From NCBI GenBank assembly GCA_030065615.1, contig JASJDR010000064.1, positions 1-44,406 on the forward strand: a stretch of 44,406 nucleotides of DNA, in the 5' to 3' direction. Positions 18,217-27,805 of this stretch are shown here, one piece after another. A program made the translations under genes and the position numbers. This stretch comes from Xenococcus sp. MO_188.B8. Lineage in GTDB: Bacteria > Cyanobacteriota > Cyanobacteriia > Cyanobacteriales > Xenococcaceae. Below the pieces are notes generated by a model, which was not told the origin of the DNA, ran no database searches, and was given only the letters and a program-made list of their open reading frames with translations. How positions within the stretch are numbered: the first letter of the stretch is position 1; every line of letters begins with the position of its first letter.

Positions 18217-19509
18217 TTATGCTTGTTCAACGATTTCTTTAATAGGTTTATTAAACTTTACCTGTTTAGCACTCAGAGCTTCCTGAAAAATAATTTCAAG
18301 GCGATCAACAATTTTAGAAAGATCAAAATTTTGTTCGGCGGTTTTTCTGGCATCTAAAGCTAGTTCTTTGCGCCTCAGTTCCACAGCTTCAATTGCTTTT
18401 AACATTGTTTCTTTTAAGCTTTCTGGAGTATATTCCTCAAATACAAAAGACGAGGAACTAATATAGTCTTTTGTTCCGTTAGTTAACCCCAAAATAACTG
18501 GTAATCCGCAGGACATAGCTTCAGCAATCGAAGAACCAAAATTTTCACCTTCACTTGGTTGAATTAAGACGTCGCAGTTTGCCATTAGTCCTGGAATATC
18601 GCTTCTGTTAATAAAGGATTGATATGTTAGGTGATCGGGATAGTCAAATTTATCTATTAACTTTTTGTATTCTTTAGCATATCCAATCCTGCCGAATATC
18701 TTTAACTTAATATCTTGCCGTTCTTTTAATAGTAAACTGTAAGCTTGTAAAAGCAAATCTAGACGTTTTCTGGGATCGCATCTACCTAACCACAGAAAAA
18801 CTTTATCATCATTTTTCTTTCTATTAGTCTGAATATTTTTGGGTTTAAAAAAGTTAATATCGATAGGATAAGGAAGAACTTTGATATTATCGTCACGACC
18901 GATGTAGGCAGATATTTTGTCTTTTGACCATTTGCTACCGCTAATCAAAATATCGCTGTACCCAAGTTCCGATTTTATACCTATACTTTTAGTCGCATAA
19001 AAGACTTTCAATTTATAATAGAAAAACAATCCGCATAATGCAATGATGTTTTGCTTGAGTTTTTGAATAAAGTACCATTCTGTTTGTGGGGGGCCAGTAA
19101 GCCAACTTATAGTCGGTATTTGTTCAATATTTACTGGTGATCTCCTATCTAAATAAAGTAACAAATCATATTTTTGAGTTTGGTGATTAAGCAATATATC
19201 TTGTTTCAATAATTCAGCATTAGGTCTACGAATTAGAGGTAACTGGTTAGCAAAAGGTAAAATTATTTCTTTAAATGGATTGGGTAAAGAGTTGAGTAAA
19301 TTTTCCAATGCTGGATATTTAACATCAAAATAATTAAAGTTACTATACTTACATAGCTCTTCGGGATAGATAAATTTTTTTCTATTGAAAAAGTCAACTT
19401 TATAACCTCTTTTGAGTAACTCTTCTAATATTAGATACTGTGCTCCAATTCCACTACCACTATTTTTTTTAACCAGACCGTGACAAGCTATTTTGATTTT
19501 TCTATTCAT
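18217..19509 (-). CDS. Glycosyltransferase family 4
   Basis: 430 residues, GT-B fold. The N-terminus HGLVKKNSGSGIGAQYLILE carries a glycine-rich acceptor-side turn; LWLGRCDPRKRLDLLLQAY opens the donor domain, and the donor motif GENFGSSIAEAMSCGLPVI lies near residue 321. An expected member of the exopolysaccharide assembly line. Base composition is more AT-rich than in the two GT4 genes further downstream, as for the next four genes upstream, which may mean that this central block was acquired separately. Confidence 0.88.
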   Translation of the reverse strand: MNRKIKIACHGLVKKNSGSGIGAQYLILEELLKRGYKVDFFNRKKFIYPEELCKYSNFNYFDVKYPALENLLNSLPNPFKEIILPFANQLPLIRRPNAELLKQDILLNHQTQKYDLLLYLDRRSPVNIEQIPTISWLTGPPQTEWYFIQKLKQNIIALCGLFFYYKLKVFYATKSIGIKSELGYSDILISGSKWSKDKISAYIGRDDNIKVLPYPIDINFFKPKNIQTNRKKNDDKVFLWLGRCDPRKRLDLLLQAYSLLLKERQDIKLKIFGRIGYAKEYKKLIDKFDYPDHLTYQSFINRSDIPGLMANCDVLIQPSEGENFGSSIAEAMSCGLPVILGLTNGTKDYISSSSFVFEEYTPESLKETMLKAIEAVELRRKELALDARKTAEQNFDLSKIVDRLEIIFQEALSAKQVKFNKPIKEIVEQA

Positions 19510-19715
19510 CTTTTTTGAAATTTTTTTTTAAATAAAATTCATTATCATTGTGACTAAAAAATTATTCTTGATTAAGGATTTTGAGTTGCCAATAGCTGAA
19601 ATTCCGAAATAGTTATATAACTTATTTTGAATATCTTAAACAATAAGAAGTTTGTAAATTCTTGAATCGTTTGTGTCTGTTACAGAACTATATTGGAGTT
19701 TTTTCAATTCTCTAC
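19510..19715. other. AT-rich spacer inside the polysaccharide cluster
   Basis: About 205 bases between two glycosylation genes, the largest internal gap of the cluster. Nothing coding is seen. It could hold an internal promoter for the downstream genes. Confidence 0.4.
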
Positions 19716-20855
19716 TTATCCTGCTTGTCTTAAAGCTGTTTCAGCTTTCTTTACATCAAGAGCTTCAACTAAGTATTTTTTAGATGATGTGATTTTCTTT
19801 TCTAGAGTTTCATGCACTGGGTCGTAATCAATACTTACAGACTGTTGGGAAAATAAGCAAGTTTCTTGATGGTCTATAATTCTACTTTCCAGACTGAGAC
19901 TTTTTAGTAAATCTTTTATTTTAACGTTGTCTGGTCGAGTAAATACAGTAAAATCTCGCTTAAATTTCAGTGAAAAAATAGTTCCATGATAACTCCCAGT
20001 AATAACATATGCAGCATTTCTAAAGTATCCAACCCACTCTTCTGGATCGACAGTTATCAAATTTACATTAGCTATTTTGCTAGGTCTAGCAAGAGAAACT
20101 ATTAATAAATTTTTGAGTTTAGGTACTGATTCGATCAATGTTTTTATTTGATTTTCTTGTTCTGCTGTATAACTCGTTATAGAGTAAAGTAAAATATATT
20201 CTTGCTTAATCTTTGGAATTAATTTAAATTCGCTAAAATCGTTCAAAAAAGTTGGATCTAAAACTTTTGTTGCTGTTCTATTACACTCTTGTTCAATCAA
20301 CCTCAAACTATTGTTATCTCGAACAGAAAGATGATTGAATTGACCAATTAATTGAGATATCAATTGTTTATGAGAACCTAGCTCCTTAGTCTGACCAAAA
20401 CTAGGTGCATAGCTAATTTTTTGGCAATTTTCATTATCAACAAAGTCTAGAAAAAATGAAGGCTCGAAACCACCTCTGAATCTATTTTTAATATTCCAAA
20501 CTTGGTCGCTTCCACATATTACTACGTCATATTGATAACTAAAGTTGTTTAAGCTTGCTGTTGTATAAGATTTCTTTTTACTTAAATCCATTTTAGAAAC
20601 CAAAAATCTTCTCATTCTCCAAGCTTGAATTAAATACGGTATGAAGTGACTCTCCCATTTGTATTTACTATAATTACCATGTATTGGTTTTATTGGCATC
20701 AGTCTACCCAAATAATTTATAGCAGTTTTGTATGGTCGATAATCAATAATTTCAACATCATGTCCATATTGCTTAATTATTTTCCATAAAGCATAAGCTT
20801 GAAGAGTTGCGCCATAGTTTGTTGTATGGTGAAAAGTTAGAATTCCTACTTTCAT
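19716..20855 (-). CDS. Polysaccharide pyruvyl transferase family protein
   Basis: 379 residues. The start MKVGILTFHHTTNYGATLQA is the signature of this family, as are VVICGSDQVWN and, towards the C-terminus, VITGSYHGTIFSLKF with the conserved G-S-x-H-G. Members such as CsaB and WcaK transfer pyruvate from phosphoenolpyruvate to a sugar, giving acidic ketals on surface polymers. It follows a MurB-like oxidoreductase gene; both families deal with pyruvate-derived groups on sugars. The substrate sugar is unknown. Confidence 0.88.
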   Translation of the reverse strand: MKVGILTFHHTTNYGATLQAYALWKIIKQYGHDVEIIDYRPYKTAINYLGRLMPIKPIHGNYSKYKWESHFIPYLIQAWRMRRFLVSKMDLSKKKSYTTASLNNFSYQYDVVICGSDQVWNIKNRFRGGFEPSFFLDFVDNENCQKISYAPSFGQTKELGSHKQLISQLIGQFNHLSVRDNNSLRLIEQECNRTATKVLDPTFLNDFSEFKLIPKIKQEYILLYSITSYTAEQENQIKTLIESVPKLKNLLIVSLARPSKIANVNLITVDPEEWVGYFRNAAYVITGSYHGTIFSLKFKRDFTVFTRPDNVKIKDLLKSLSLESRIIDHQETCLFSQQSVSIDYDPVHETLEKKITSSKKYLVEALDVKKAETALRQAG

Positions 20856-20921
20856 TTGTTATGATCCTTGTGTATTAAGTAAAAAAAAATAACTGAACTA
20901 ATTAATTTAATACAATCTTTT

Positions 20922-21764
20922 CTAATCTACAGAAATAATTTCCAGGATAGCTTTTCTGGGACTTACAATATGCAAAAGCTTGACAATATTGATAAGAATA
21001 ACTATGGGAACGTGACTGGAAGATTTATTTAAGATCCAATTGGGGGCTTTAGAAGAATAACTTGTTTTTCCTATCTTAAGCCAACTAAGATATTTCGGTA
21101 TTCTTAGATAACCATCTTTGAATACAGAACCGCAATTAGGTGCAGAATAATCTTGAAATTCTTTTGACCACTTTAATCTTTTCATTATCGGATTCTCATC
21201 AAAATTGGTCTGGTTAAATTTGAAAGTAGCACTTAGTATGAGGCAAGAATGAATACCAGTAAAAATAGTTTCTCGATGACCTTTGACAATTTCTTCTTTA
21301 CCCATAGTTTTAATAATATTACTTTCAAAATCAAAAAAAGTAACACTTTCAATGAATTCATAAATGGTAGTAGAATTTTTTCCTCCACCAGCATTCATTG
21401 CTAAAGCTCCTCCAATGGTGGCAGGAACTGATGTAAGAAAATAAAAAGAACTCAAAGAATTATCGTAGCAGTACTTAAGTAAATCTATAATTAAAGTTGA
21501 GGAAGAAACTTCAATTCTATTTCCTGAAAGATAGTTTATGCTTTTAGGTATATTGTTTTTTAAAATTAATGTTTTAATACTCTTTTTGACGAATAAAGTG
21601 TTAGAACCATTGCCCAATATATATACTTTAACATTGTTAGCTTTAGCCCAATTACAATATTCACTAAATTGCTCAATGCTTTGAAATTCGCCATATCTTT
21701 CAAAATAATGTTCGGTTCGATAAAAAGATAAGTTATTATCTATAAATGATTGAATTTTTTCCAT
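20922..21764 (-). CDS. MurB-like FAD-dependent oxidoreductase in a polysaccharide cluster
   Basis: 280 residues, related to UDP-N-acetylenolpyruvoylglucosamine reductase. The FAD-binding segments are visible: YILGNGSNTLFVK (about 49-61) and SVPATIGGALAMNAGGGK (about 112-129). Candidates for all three MurB catalytic residues remain: Arg in GHRETIF, Ser in PNCGSVFK, and a C-terminal Glu in AILEI. It is shorter than usual MurB (about 300-340). Its position between a pyruvyltransferase and a GT2 in an exopolysaccharide operon makes cell-wall murB unlikely; I infer that it reduces an enolpyruvyl sugar to a lactyl sugar of the polymer. The housekeeping murB should lie elsewhere in the genome. Confidence 0.8.
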   Translation of the reverse strand: MEKIQSFIDNNLSFYRTEHYFERYGEFQSIEQFSEYCNWAKANNVKVYILGNGSNTLFVKKSIKTLILKNNIPKSINYLSGNRIEVSSSTLIIDLLKYCYDNSLSSFYFLTSVPATIGGALAMNAGGGKNSTTIYEFIESVTFFDFESNIIKTMGKEEIVKGHRETIFTGIHSCLILSATFKFNQTNFDENPIMKRLKWSKEFQDYSAPNCGSVFKDGYLRIPKYLSWLKIGKTSYSSKAPNWILNKSSSHVPIVILINIVKLLHIVSPRKAILEIISVD

Positions 21765-21827
21765 AATTTTCTAGTTAATTTATTTCTTTTACTCACAAAA
21801 GCTTTTTAAGATTTAAATTCAGGCTAT

Positions 21828-22661
21828 TTATTTCGTGACCAAGTATTTCGCGTTAGCTAAATTTGAATTGTCAATATCACAAAGACCAAATTCTTCACGA
21901 ATATAATCTGTTAATGGTTGAGATAAAATAAATTTTCCTAGCATCACCGAATAGATACGTAATTTTTGATAAATAGTGTTTGCTCTTTGAAGACGCATCT
22001 GCCTCTGAGTGAAAATGTTTGACCCATTATCAGTAATATATACTGCACCTGGAAAAGGTAAAATATCCAAAGAATATCCTTTATGTAGCAGTTGTTTTTC
22101 TATCTTATGTCCATGAAATAACCATTTAGGATGAACATCATCAATCTTGAAATCTCGGTCGGGCTCAACTAGATCATATTTAACAATAGAAGATGTACCG
22201 CATCTAGAAGAGAAAAATTTTTGTACGAGAAAAATAGATTTGCTACCATCTATGTACTCGTAGCCTTTACTAAACATCCACCCATTAGAATCAAGATTTT
22301 GGCTAACAAACTGTGCTAAATGTTTGCTAACGCAGTCATCTGCATCCACAAACATGACGTGAGTTGGATTAAACCGACGAACATTGGTAAGTCCTACAAA
22401 GATCTTTTTTTGTTTGTCAATTCTTCTACTGGAATAGTCATCATTATTTTCCCAAGTGGGTGGTAAAAAATCTACTGAAATATAAGTAATATTAGGATGT
22501 TCGAATTTAATATCTGGCTTTTCGTGACAAACAACAATGACTCGAAAATCTGAATAAGTTTGATTACAAACTGATCTAATAGTTCTCTCGAAAAGTCTAC
22601 AAACTCTTTCCCATGAATTGGAAATTTTTGCACTTTTTACAGGGATGATAAAAACTAACAT
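21828..22661 (-). CDS. Glycosyltransferase family 2-like
   Basis: 277 residues with a GT-A fold N-terminus: FIIPVKSAK, then RTIRSVCNQTYSDFRVIVV, and the metal-binding DxD equivalent MFVDADDCVSKHL near residue 115. The C-terminal half (VEPDRDFKIDDVHPKW and onward) is less typical and probably binds the acceptor. It is expected to act on the cytoplasmic face on the lipid-linked repeat unit. Donor unknown. Confidence 0.85.
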   Translation of the reverse strand: MLVFIIPVKSAKISNSWERVCRLFERTIRSVCNQTYSDFRVIVVCHEKPDIKFEHPNITYISVDFLPPTWENNDDYSSRRIDKQKKIFVGLTNVRRFNPTHVMFVDADDCVSKHLAQFVSQNLDSNGWMFSKGYEYIDGSKSIFLVQKFFSSRCGTSSIVKYDLVEPDRDFKIDDVHPKWLFHGHKIEKQLLHKGYSLDILPFPGAVYITDNGSNIFTQRQMRLQRANTIYQKLRIYSVMLGKFILSQPLTDYIREEFGLCDIDNSNLANAKYLVTK

Positions 22662-22731
22662 TTAAATTAATTTTCTCCTTTAATTAATTAAATTTATACA
22701 TATAAAATATTGCCAAATCTATATTTCAAGT

Positions 22732-24594
22732 TCAGCTTGAAGTTGCTGAGCTTAATTCATATTGCATTTGGTGATATTTCCAAAGCGCACCTTTCCTTGC
22801 TAATAAATCCTGATAGCTTCCTTGTTCGACAATTCTTCCTTGCTCGAGGACGACAATTTTATCTGCCTTGGCAATAGTTGATAATCGATGGGCGATTGCA
22901 ATCACGGTTCGACCTTGAGAAAGTTTTTCCAAAGACTCTTGAATCAGTTTCTCAGTTATAGAATCTAAGGCGCTGGTGGCTTCATCTAAAATAAGAATTT
23001 CTGGATTACGGAGTAAAGCCCTAGCGATGGCAATACGCTGACGTTGTCCACCAGATAGTCTTACTCCTCGATCGCCTAGTATAGTATTCATACCATCTGG
23101 CAGCTCTCTAATAAATTCAACGGCATGAGCAAGTCTTGCTGCCTCCCAAATTTCTGCTTCATCAATTCTTTCTAACCCATAGGCAATATTTTCTCTAACG
23201 GAGGCATTAAAGATAAAAGTATCTTGGCTGACAATTGCCATTTTCCGCCGAACAGAAGTAATGTCAAAGTTGCGTAAATCTTTTCCATCCAATTTAATTG
23301 ATCCTGCTCTTGGGTCATAAAAGCGAGGAATTAAGTCTGCTAAAGTAGTTTTTCCTGCACCTGATGATCCAACTAAAGCAGTAACTTTACCTTTTTCAAT
23401 AGTTAGACTAATATCCTGTATAACTAAATTGTTCGATTCATAATTAAAATCAACAGATATAAAATTAATCCCATGCTTTAACCTTGTAAATAAAAGCTCA
23501 CCATTATCTAAATAAGGTTTATTTTCATGTGCAATCAATTCTTTAACATTGTGAATAGAACCTTGAAAACGACTCAAATTTTCTCTAGCCCCATTAAATT
23601 GGGATACCAAAGGCAAAATTCTTAATAAAGCAAACATAAAAGTAAGTAGAGAAGAAACTGGTAATTTTCCAGTTACAATGAAAAGGTTAAATGCAATTAT
23701 AACCATGATGATTAAAATAGTGCTACCTAATGCTTCTGCTAGGGGCATTATCATTGATGAAACAATAGCAACTCGCTTCTCTGCTCTAACTATGTTAGTA
23801 CTAGCTTGATAAAATCTTTTACGCTCGAAATCTTCGGTTGCTGAGCTTTTAATCGTTTTAATTCCATTAATAAATTGAATAGCGATCGAAGATAAGTGTC
23901 CATTAGCCTTTGGAACAGCAAAGCTTGCTTCTCGAACCCGAGCAATCAAGTTTGACAGACTCACTGAAAGCAGAGTGTAAAGTAGAATCGCAATCAATGA
24001 AAGTTGCCAAGATAGCCAAAATATTGATGCAATATAAGCTATTAGTGAAGAGCTTCTCACGACTAAAACGGCAAATAACTGAAAAGCTTCTTTGATTTGA
24101 TTAATTTCAGTCGTAATGCTATTTATTAGTTCTCCAGAATGGCTGGTTGAATAATAGCTTAAACTTAAGCTCTGCAATTGCTCAAATATTTGCTTACGAA
24201 GTCGATTGCATAAGTTAGCTTTGGCAAGCTGTATATTATATGAGCCAAGATATCTTAAGCTTGATTTGAACCAAATTACCAATAAAATCAAAGCAGATAG
24301 GCGAAAAAGCCTCACTTCAGAGGATCCCTCAATTGCTAAAAATTTAATATCAAACCATTCGATTCCTGTTTCGATGGGGGGTTCATTTGGGGTTGTTAGT
24401 CCTTGGAGAAAAGAAGCAATCAAACCAACCGAAGCGCCCTCAAAAAGAGCGGCCAGCAAGGTACAAACTATAGCAATGATTACAATTTTGCGAAAATGTT
24501 GAAATTCTCGCAGAATTATAAAATTATCTCGCCAAAAGTTAGTTTTTTTTATCACTCTACCCATCCAGAGCGGAGTTTTGTAGCGAATAAACAT
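22732..24594 (-). CDS. ABC transporter/flippase, MsbA-PglK-HepA type
   Basis: 620 residues, a half-transporter with fused membrane domain (about 35-345, six helices) and ATPase domain. Walker A GSSGAGKTT lies near 411, the signature LSGGQRQRIAIARALL near 514, and Walker B ILILDEATSALD after it, with the H-loop in IAIAHRLST. It probably flips the lipid-linked oligosaccharide to the periplasm, the job usually done by Wzx, for which no gene is present in this window. Anabaena HepA, needed for heterocyst polysaccharide, has the same architecture, but orthology cannot be settled here. It lies 22 bases downstream of the initiating transferase. Confidence 0.88.
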   Translation of the reverse strand: MFIRYKTPLWMGRVIKKTNFWRDNFIILREFQHFRKIVIIAIVCTLLAALFEGASVGLIASFLQGLTTPNEPPIETGIEWFDIKFLAIEGSSEVRLFRLSALILLVIWFKSSLRYLGSYNIQLAKANLCNRLRKQIFEQLQSLSLSYYSTSHSGELINSITTEINQIKEAFQLFAVLVVRSSSLIAYIASIFWLSWQLSLIAILLYTLLSVSLSNLIARVREASFAVPKANGHLSSIAIQFINGIKTIKSSATEDFERKRFYQASTNIVRAEKRVAIVSSMIMPLAEALGSTILIIMVIIAFNLFIVTGKLPVSSLLTFMFALLRILPLVSQFNGARENLSRFQGSIHNVKELIAHENKPYLDNGELLFTRLKHGINFISVDFNYESNNLVIQDISLTIEKGKVTALVGSSGAGKTTLADLIPRFYDPRAGSIKLDGKDLRNFDITSVRRKMAIVSQDTFIFNASVRENIAYGLERIDEAEIWEAARLAHAVEFIRELPDGMNTILGDRGVRLSGGQRQRIAIARALLRNPEILILDEATSALDSITEKLIQESLEKLSQGRTVIAIAHRLSTIAKADKIVVLEQGRIVEQGSYQDLLARKGALWKYHQMQYELSSATSS

Positions 24595-24616
24595 AGTTAA
24601 AGTTTGTCAAAATAAT

Positions 24617-25549
24617 TTAATAAGCACCAGAACCAGAAAGAACTTTGGGAAAGGTCATCACCAGAATTTTCAAATCTTTGGTTAAAGACCAACTATTTAA
24701 ATAATCCAAGTCATATTCAGTAACAGCATCTAAATCTAATAATTTAGAGCGGGCTGCTACTTGCCAAGCCCCGGTAATTCCCGGCAAAGCATTCAATCTT
24801 TTCTGGCCTTTTTCTTCCAGACGCAAGGCATCATATAAAGCCCAAGGACGAGGACCGACGAAACTCATTTCCCCTCGTAAAACGTTAAACAACTGGGGCA
24901 ATTCATCAAGGCTATATTTCCGCAGCCATCTACCCAATAGAGTGATTCGAGGGTCTTTTTCTAATTTGTGCAATCCTTTTTGACTACCCATTAACTCATT
25001 GTGTTGATGTTCAGCATTCATCACCATAGTGCGAAACTTATAGATCTTAAACAGCTTACCTCTCTCTCCAACCCGCCACTGAGAGAAGAAAATTGAACCA
25101 GGGGTAAAAATTTTAATTGCCAAAGCTATCGATAACATTAAGGGGCTAAATACCACCAGTAAAATTAAAGCAGTCAACCAATCCAAAATTCTTTTAACTC
25201 GCCAGTAAGTAGTCTGACGAAAATAAAATAAGTCACTGTGGGAAGGAATACGGATAAAAAGTGGTTTCCTAGCTTGATGGCAAGTATCAGCCCAAAGCTT
25301 AATTCCTGGTTCTCCCAAAACCCGATCCACACAAACCCTGTTCACCCAGGAATTTTGCAGACAACTTTTCAACCATCGTTTATTGGTTAAAGCAGAAAAA
25401 CTATAGTTAGCATCTTGAGGGATGCTCTTCACCAGAAGGCTCTTTTGCCGCCATTTTAGATCGCAGACAGGCAAAAAGCTTTGACTGTTCGATGAGTCTG
25501 AGTCTAAGGTCAGTACTCTAGAAGTTTGAAGTATGATATTCATTGGCAT
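24617..25549 (-). CDS. Initiating polyprenyl-phosphate sugar-1-phosphate transferase
   Basis: 310 residues. The catalytic domain of the WbaP/WcaJ family occupies about 115-310: one membrane segment (LDWLTALILLVVFSPLMLSI), WRVGERGKLFKIYKFRTM, SLDELPQLFNVLRGEMSFVG and a PRP motif. It starts repeat-unit synthesis by putting a sugar phosphate on undecaprenyl phosphate; uppS at 41068 makes that lipid's precursor. The first 110 residues lack the four helices of full-size WbaP and show no known domain. Start ATG 25549; a second ATG two codons on is possible. Confidence 0.9.
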   Translation of the reverse strand: MPMNIILQTSRVLTLDSDSSNSQSFLPVCDLKWRQKSLLVKSIPQDANYSFSALTNKRWLKSCLQNSWVNRVCVDRVLGEPGIKLWADTCHQARKPLFIRIPSHSDLFYFRQTTYWRVKRILDWLTALILLVVFSPLMLSIALAIKIFTPGSIFFSQWRVGERGKLFKIYKFRTMVMNAEHQHNELMGSQKGLHKLEKDPRITLLGRWLRKYSLDELPQLFNVLRGEMSFVGPRPWALYDALRLEEKGQKRLNALPGITGAWQVAARSKLLDLDAVTEYDLDYLNSWSLTKDLKILVMTFPKVLSGSGAY

Positions 25550-25567
25550 AATTTTTGATTAAATTAA

Positions 25568-27805
25568 TTAAACTTGCTGAGGTAATAGAGACTGAGATTG
25601 AGCTTCATTTTGTTGGGTGGCTTCTTTAGAATCGTTGGCTACAATGCCTATGACTTTTAACTCACTCAACAAAGTAGTAGCCTCTAGCAATTCCGAAACT
25701 TTAACTTTGTCTAAGCGCATCATTAGTACAGCACTATCACAAATAGATGCAACCTTAATCGCGTCTACCATCCCGATCGCGGGAGGAGTATCAACTAAAA
25801 TGAGATCGTAGTTGAGTTCTTGCTGCTCAATAAAATACTGTAGTTTGGCAGAACTAAGTAACTTGACTGGATCAGTTGGCTTGGAGCCAGCGGTAATCAA
25901 ATCAATGGTTTCTCCTAGAAAAGAAACTTGCTCAATGACAGGTCGATCCGTTTCTCCTGCTAAATAATTAGCCAAACCAGAATGATTGTTACAGTTAAAA
26001 GGTTGATGTAAACTAGGAAAACGAAGATCGGCATCAATTACTAGTACCCTTTGCTCATGGCGAGCTACGCTTAAAGCTAAACCCAAGATAAAAGTTGATT
26101 TTCCTTCTCCAGCGATCGCGCTAGTTACAGCTAGAGTTTTTAAAGAGGAATTGGCAGAAGATAGCTTAAGATTTTCGTAAATTAAGTCTAAAGCTTCTCG
26201 AAAAGGTTGCCACTGAATTATTTCTTTAGTGGGAGTAGTAGATTGGGAATTAGATAAAAAGGGTAGTTGAGCCAGCAAACGATTATATGAAGATGTGGAT
26301 AATCCAGGAGTAGTACCTAAAATAGGTATACTAGTTTGAGCATTAATCTCCTCAGGATTAGTAATCCGTTGATCGATGGCTTCTCTAACAAAAGCGGCTG
26401 TTACTCCCAAAAAAGAAGCAACTACGAAACTAAGCAACAAATCTTGATGTAAATTAGGAGCAATTTGGATTCCTAATTGAGGTGGTTCGATAACTTGCCA
26501 ATTAAAGCCACCGCGATTCAATTCAATTCCTAGCTCTTGCTTGGCTTCTAACAGTCTTTGTAAAGCTTCTCTTTTAACTTCTGCTTCTTGAGTAAGACTT
26601 TTGTATTGAGCAATTAATTCAGGAAACTCAACTAATTGTTGCTTTAATTTAGCTTCAGTTTGCGCTAGAATCAAATCCCGCTGGTGAATACCTGTCAAAT
26701 TAGATTGCGATTCGGTAATCTTATCAATAAAATTAGTATCACTTCCCACTAATTGCCCTAATTGCCTTTGTTTTGATAGAGATTTCAGTTCTGCAACAAA
26801 ATTAGGCGGGACTTCTCCCAAAACTTTTTGCGCTTCCTCGATCAACAAAGCTATCTGGCTATCTCTTTCATCGATGAGGCTATGAATTGCAGGATTATCA
26901 CTAGTAAATTTTTGTTGTTTCGTAGCTAGGAGAATTTCGGTCTCTTGTAATTTATTCAGTAAATTTTGATAGCGAGAAGATTGACTGAGTCGAGATAAAG
27001 CTAGCGAATTATCTGTCGATAATCCTAATTGCTGCTGGATAGAAATATAAGTTGCTTTAGTCTTGCTTTGTTGTGCTTTAAGCTCATCTCTTTCTCGAGC
27101 AATTCGCCTAATGTTTTCTTTAAGAGCTTTCGCATCTTCTTCCGGGGAAATTAAATTATGTTTTTTGCTCAATTCCGTTAAAGCCGCCTCCGCCTTAAAT
27201 AGCTCACTTTGAGCTCTAGGAATTTGATTATCGATAAAAAATAATCCATCCCTGAGACGCTTTTCTTGCTGTTCGAGATTGTATTCTAAATAAAATTCTT
27301 GTATGGCTTCTAAAACTCTTTTGGTCTCAACTGGACTATCGCCAGCGTAGTCTACTTGTATAATTTTTGTTTGAGTTTTGCCGTCTTCATGCATGAGTTG
27401 CGACACAGTTAATGATTCTCGCAACTGTTTTATAGTTTCTGCAGTTTCATGGTCAGAATTGCCTAACGCTAGCTTTTCAGCAACTCTGTTTAATATTTTG
27501 GAACTCTTAAATACTCTCAATTGAGTCGCATAATCAATTTCGATAGTTGTATCGGCAAACTCTCTTTCCAGATGTTCATTGTTCGCATTCCCATTGGAAT
27601 CTTTTTGATAGTTAGGCTCCACCAGTATCTGCATATGGCTTTGATAGACAGGTTGTCTTCCAAGAGCTAAAGGAACAGAAACAGCCATTATACTAGCAAA
27701 AGCTCCTGCGACCCAAAGACGGCGATGCCAAACTTTGGCTAATAGCTGTCCATAACCTAGATCATTGTTATTTTCTGTCTCAAAATTGTTATAGCTTTGA
27801 TTCAT
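25568..27805 (-). CDS. Wzc-like polysaccharide copolymerase with BY-kinase domain
   Basis: 745 residues. A Wzz domain with a first membrane segment at about 30-50 and a second at about 455-475 encloses a long periplasmic coiled coil. The cytoplasmic tyrosine-kinase domain has Walker A TSAIAGEGKSTF (about 566), Walker A' VLVIDADLRFPS and Walker B YDLILVDTPPAIG. The C-terminal tail (SKEATQQNEAQSQSLLPQQV) contains no tyrosine, so the usual autophosphorylation cluster is missing. It controls chain length and export together with the polymerase and an outer-membrane Wza protein not present here. Its start overlaps the upstream glycosyltransferase by four bases (ATGA), showing translational coupling. 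Confidence 0.92.
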   Translation of the reverse strand: MNQSYNNFETENNNDLGYGQLLAKVWHRRLWVAGAFASIMAVSVPLALGRQPVYQSHMQILVEPNYQKDSNGNANNEHLEREFADTTIEIDYATQLRVFKSSKILNRVAEKLALGNSDHETAETIKQLRESLTVSQLMHEDGKTQTKIIQVDYAGDSPVETKRVLEAIQEFYLEYNLEQQEKRLRDGLFFIDNQIPRAQSELFKAEAALTELSKKHNLISPEEDAKALKENIRRIARERDELKAQQSKTKATYISIQQQLGLSTDNSLALSRLSQSSRYQNLLNKLQETEILLATKQQKFTSDNPAIHSLIDERDSQIALLIEEAQKVLGEVPPNFVAELKSLSKQRQLGQLVGSDTNFIDKITESQSNLTGIHQRDLILAQTEAKLKQQLVEFPELIAQYKSLTQEAEVKREALQRLLEAKQELGIELNRGGFNWQVIEPPQLGIQIAPNLHQDLLLSFVVASFLGVTAAFVREAIDQRITNPEEINAQTSIPILGTTPGLSTSSYNRLLAQLPFLSNSQSTTPTKEIIQWQPFREALDLIYENLKLSSANSSLKTLAVTSAIAGEGKSTFILGLALSVARHEQRVLVIDADLRFPSLHQPFNCNNHSGLANYLAGETDRPVIEQVSFLGETIDLITAGSKPTDPVKLLSSAKLQYFIEQQELNYDLILVDTPPAIGMVDAIKVASICDSAVLMMRLDKVKVSELLEATTLLSELKVIGIVANDSKEATQQNEAQSQSLLPQQV

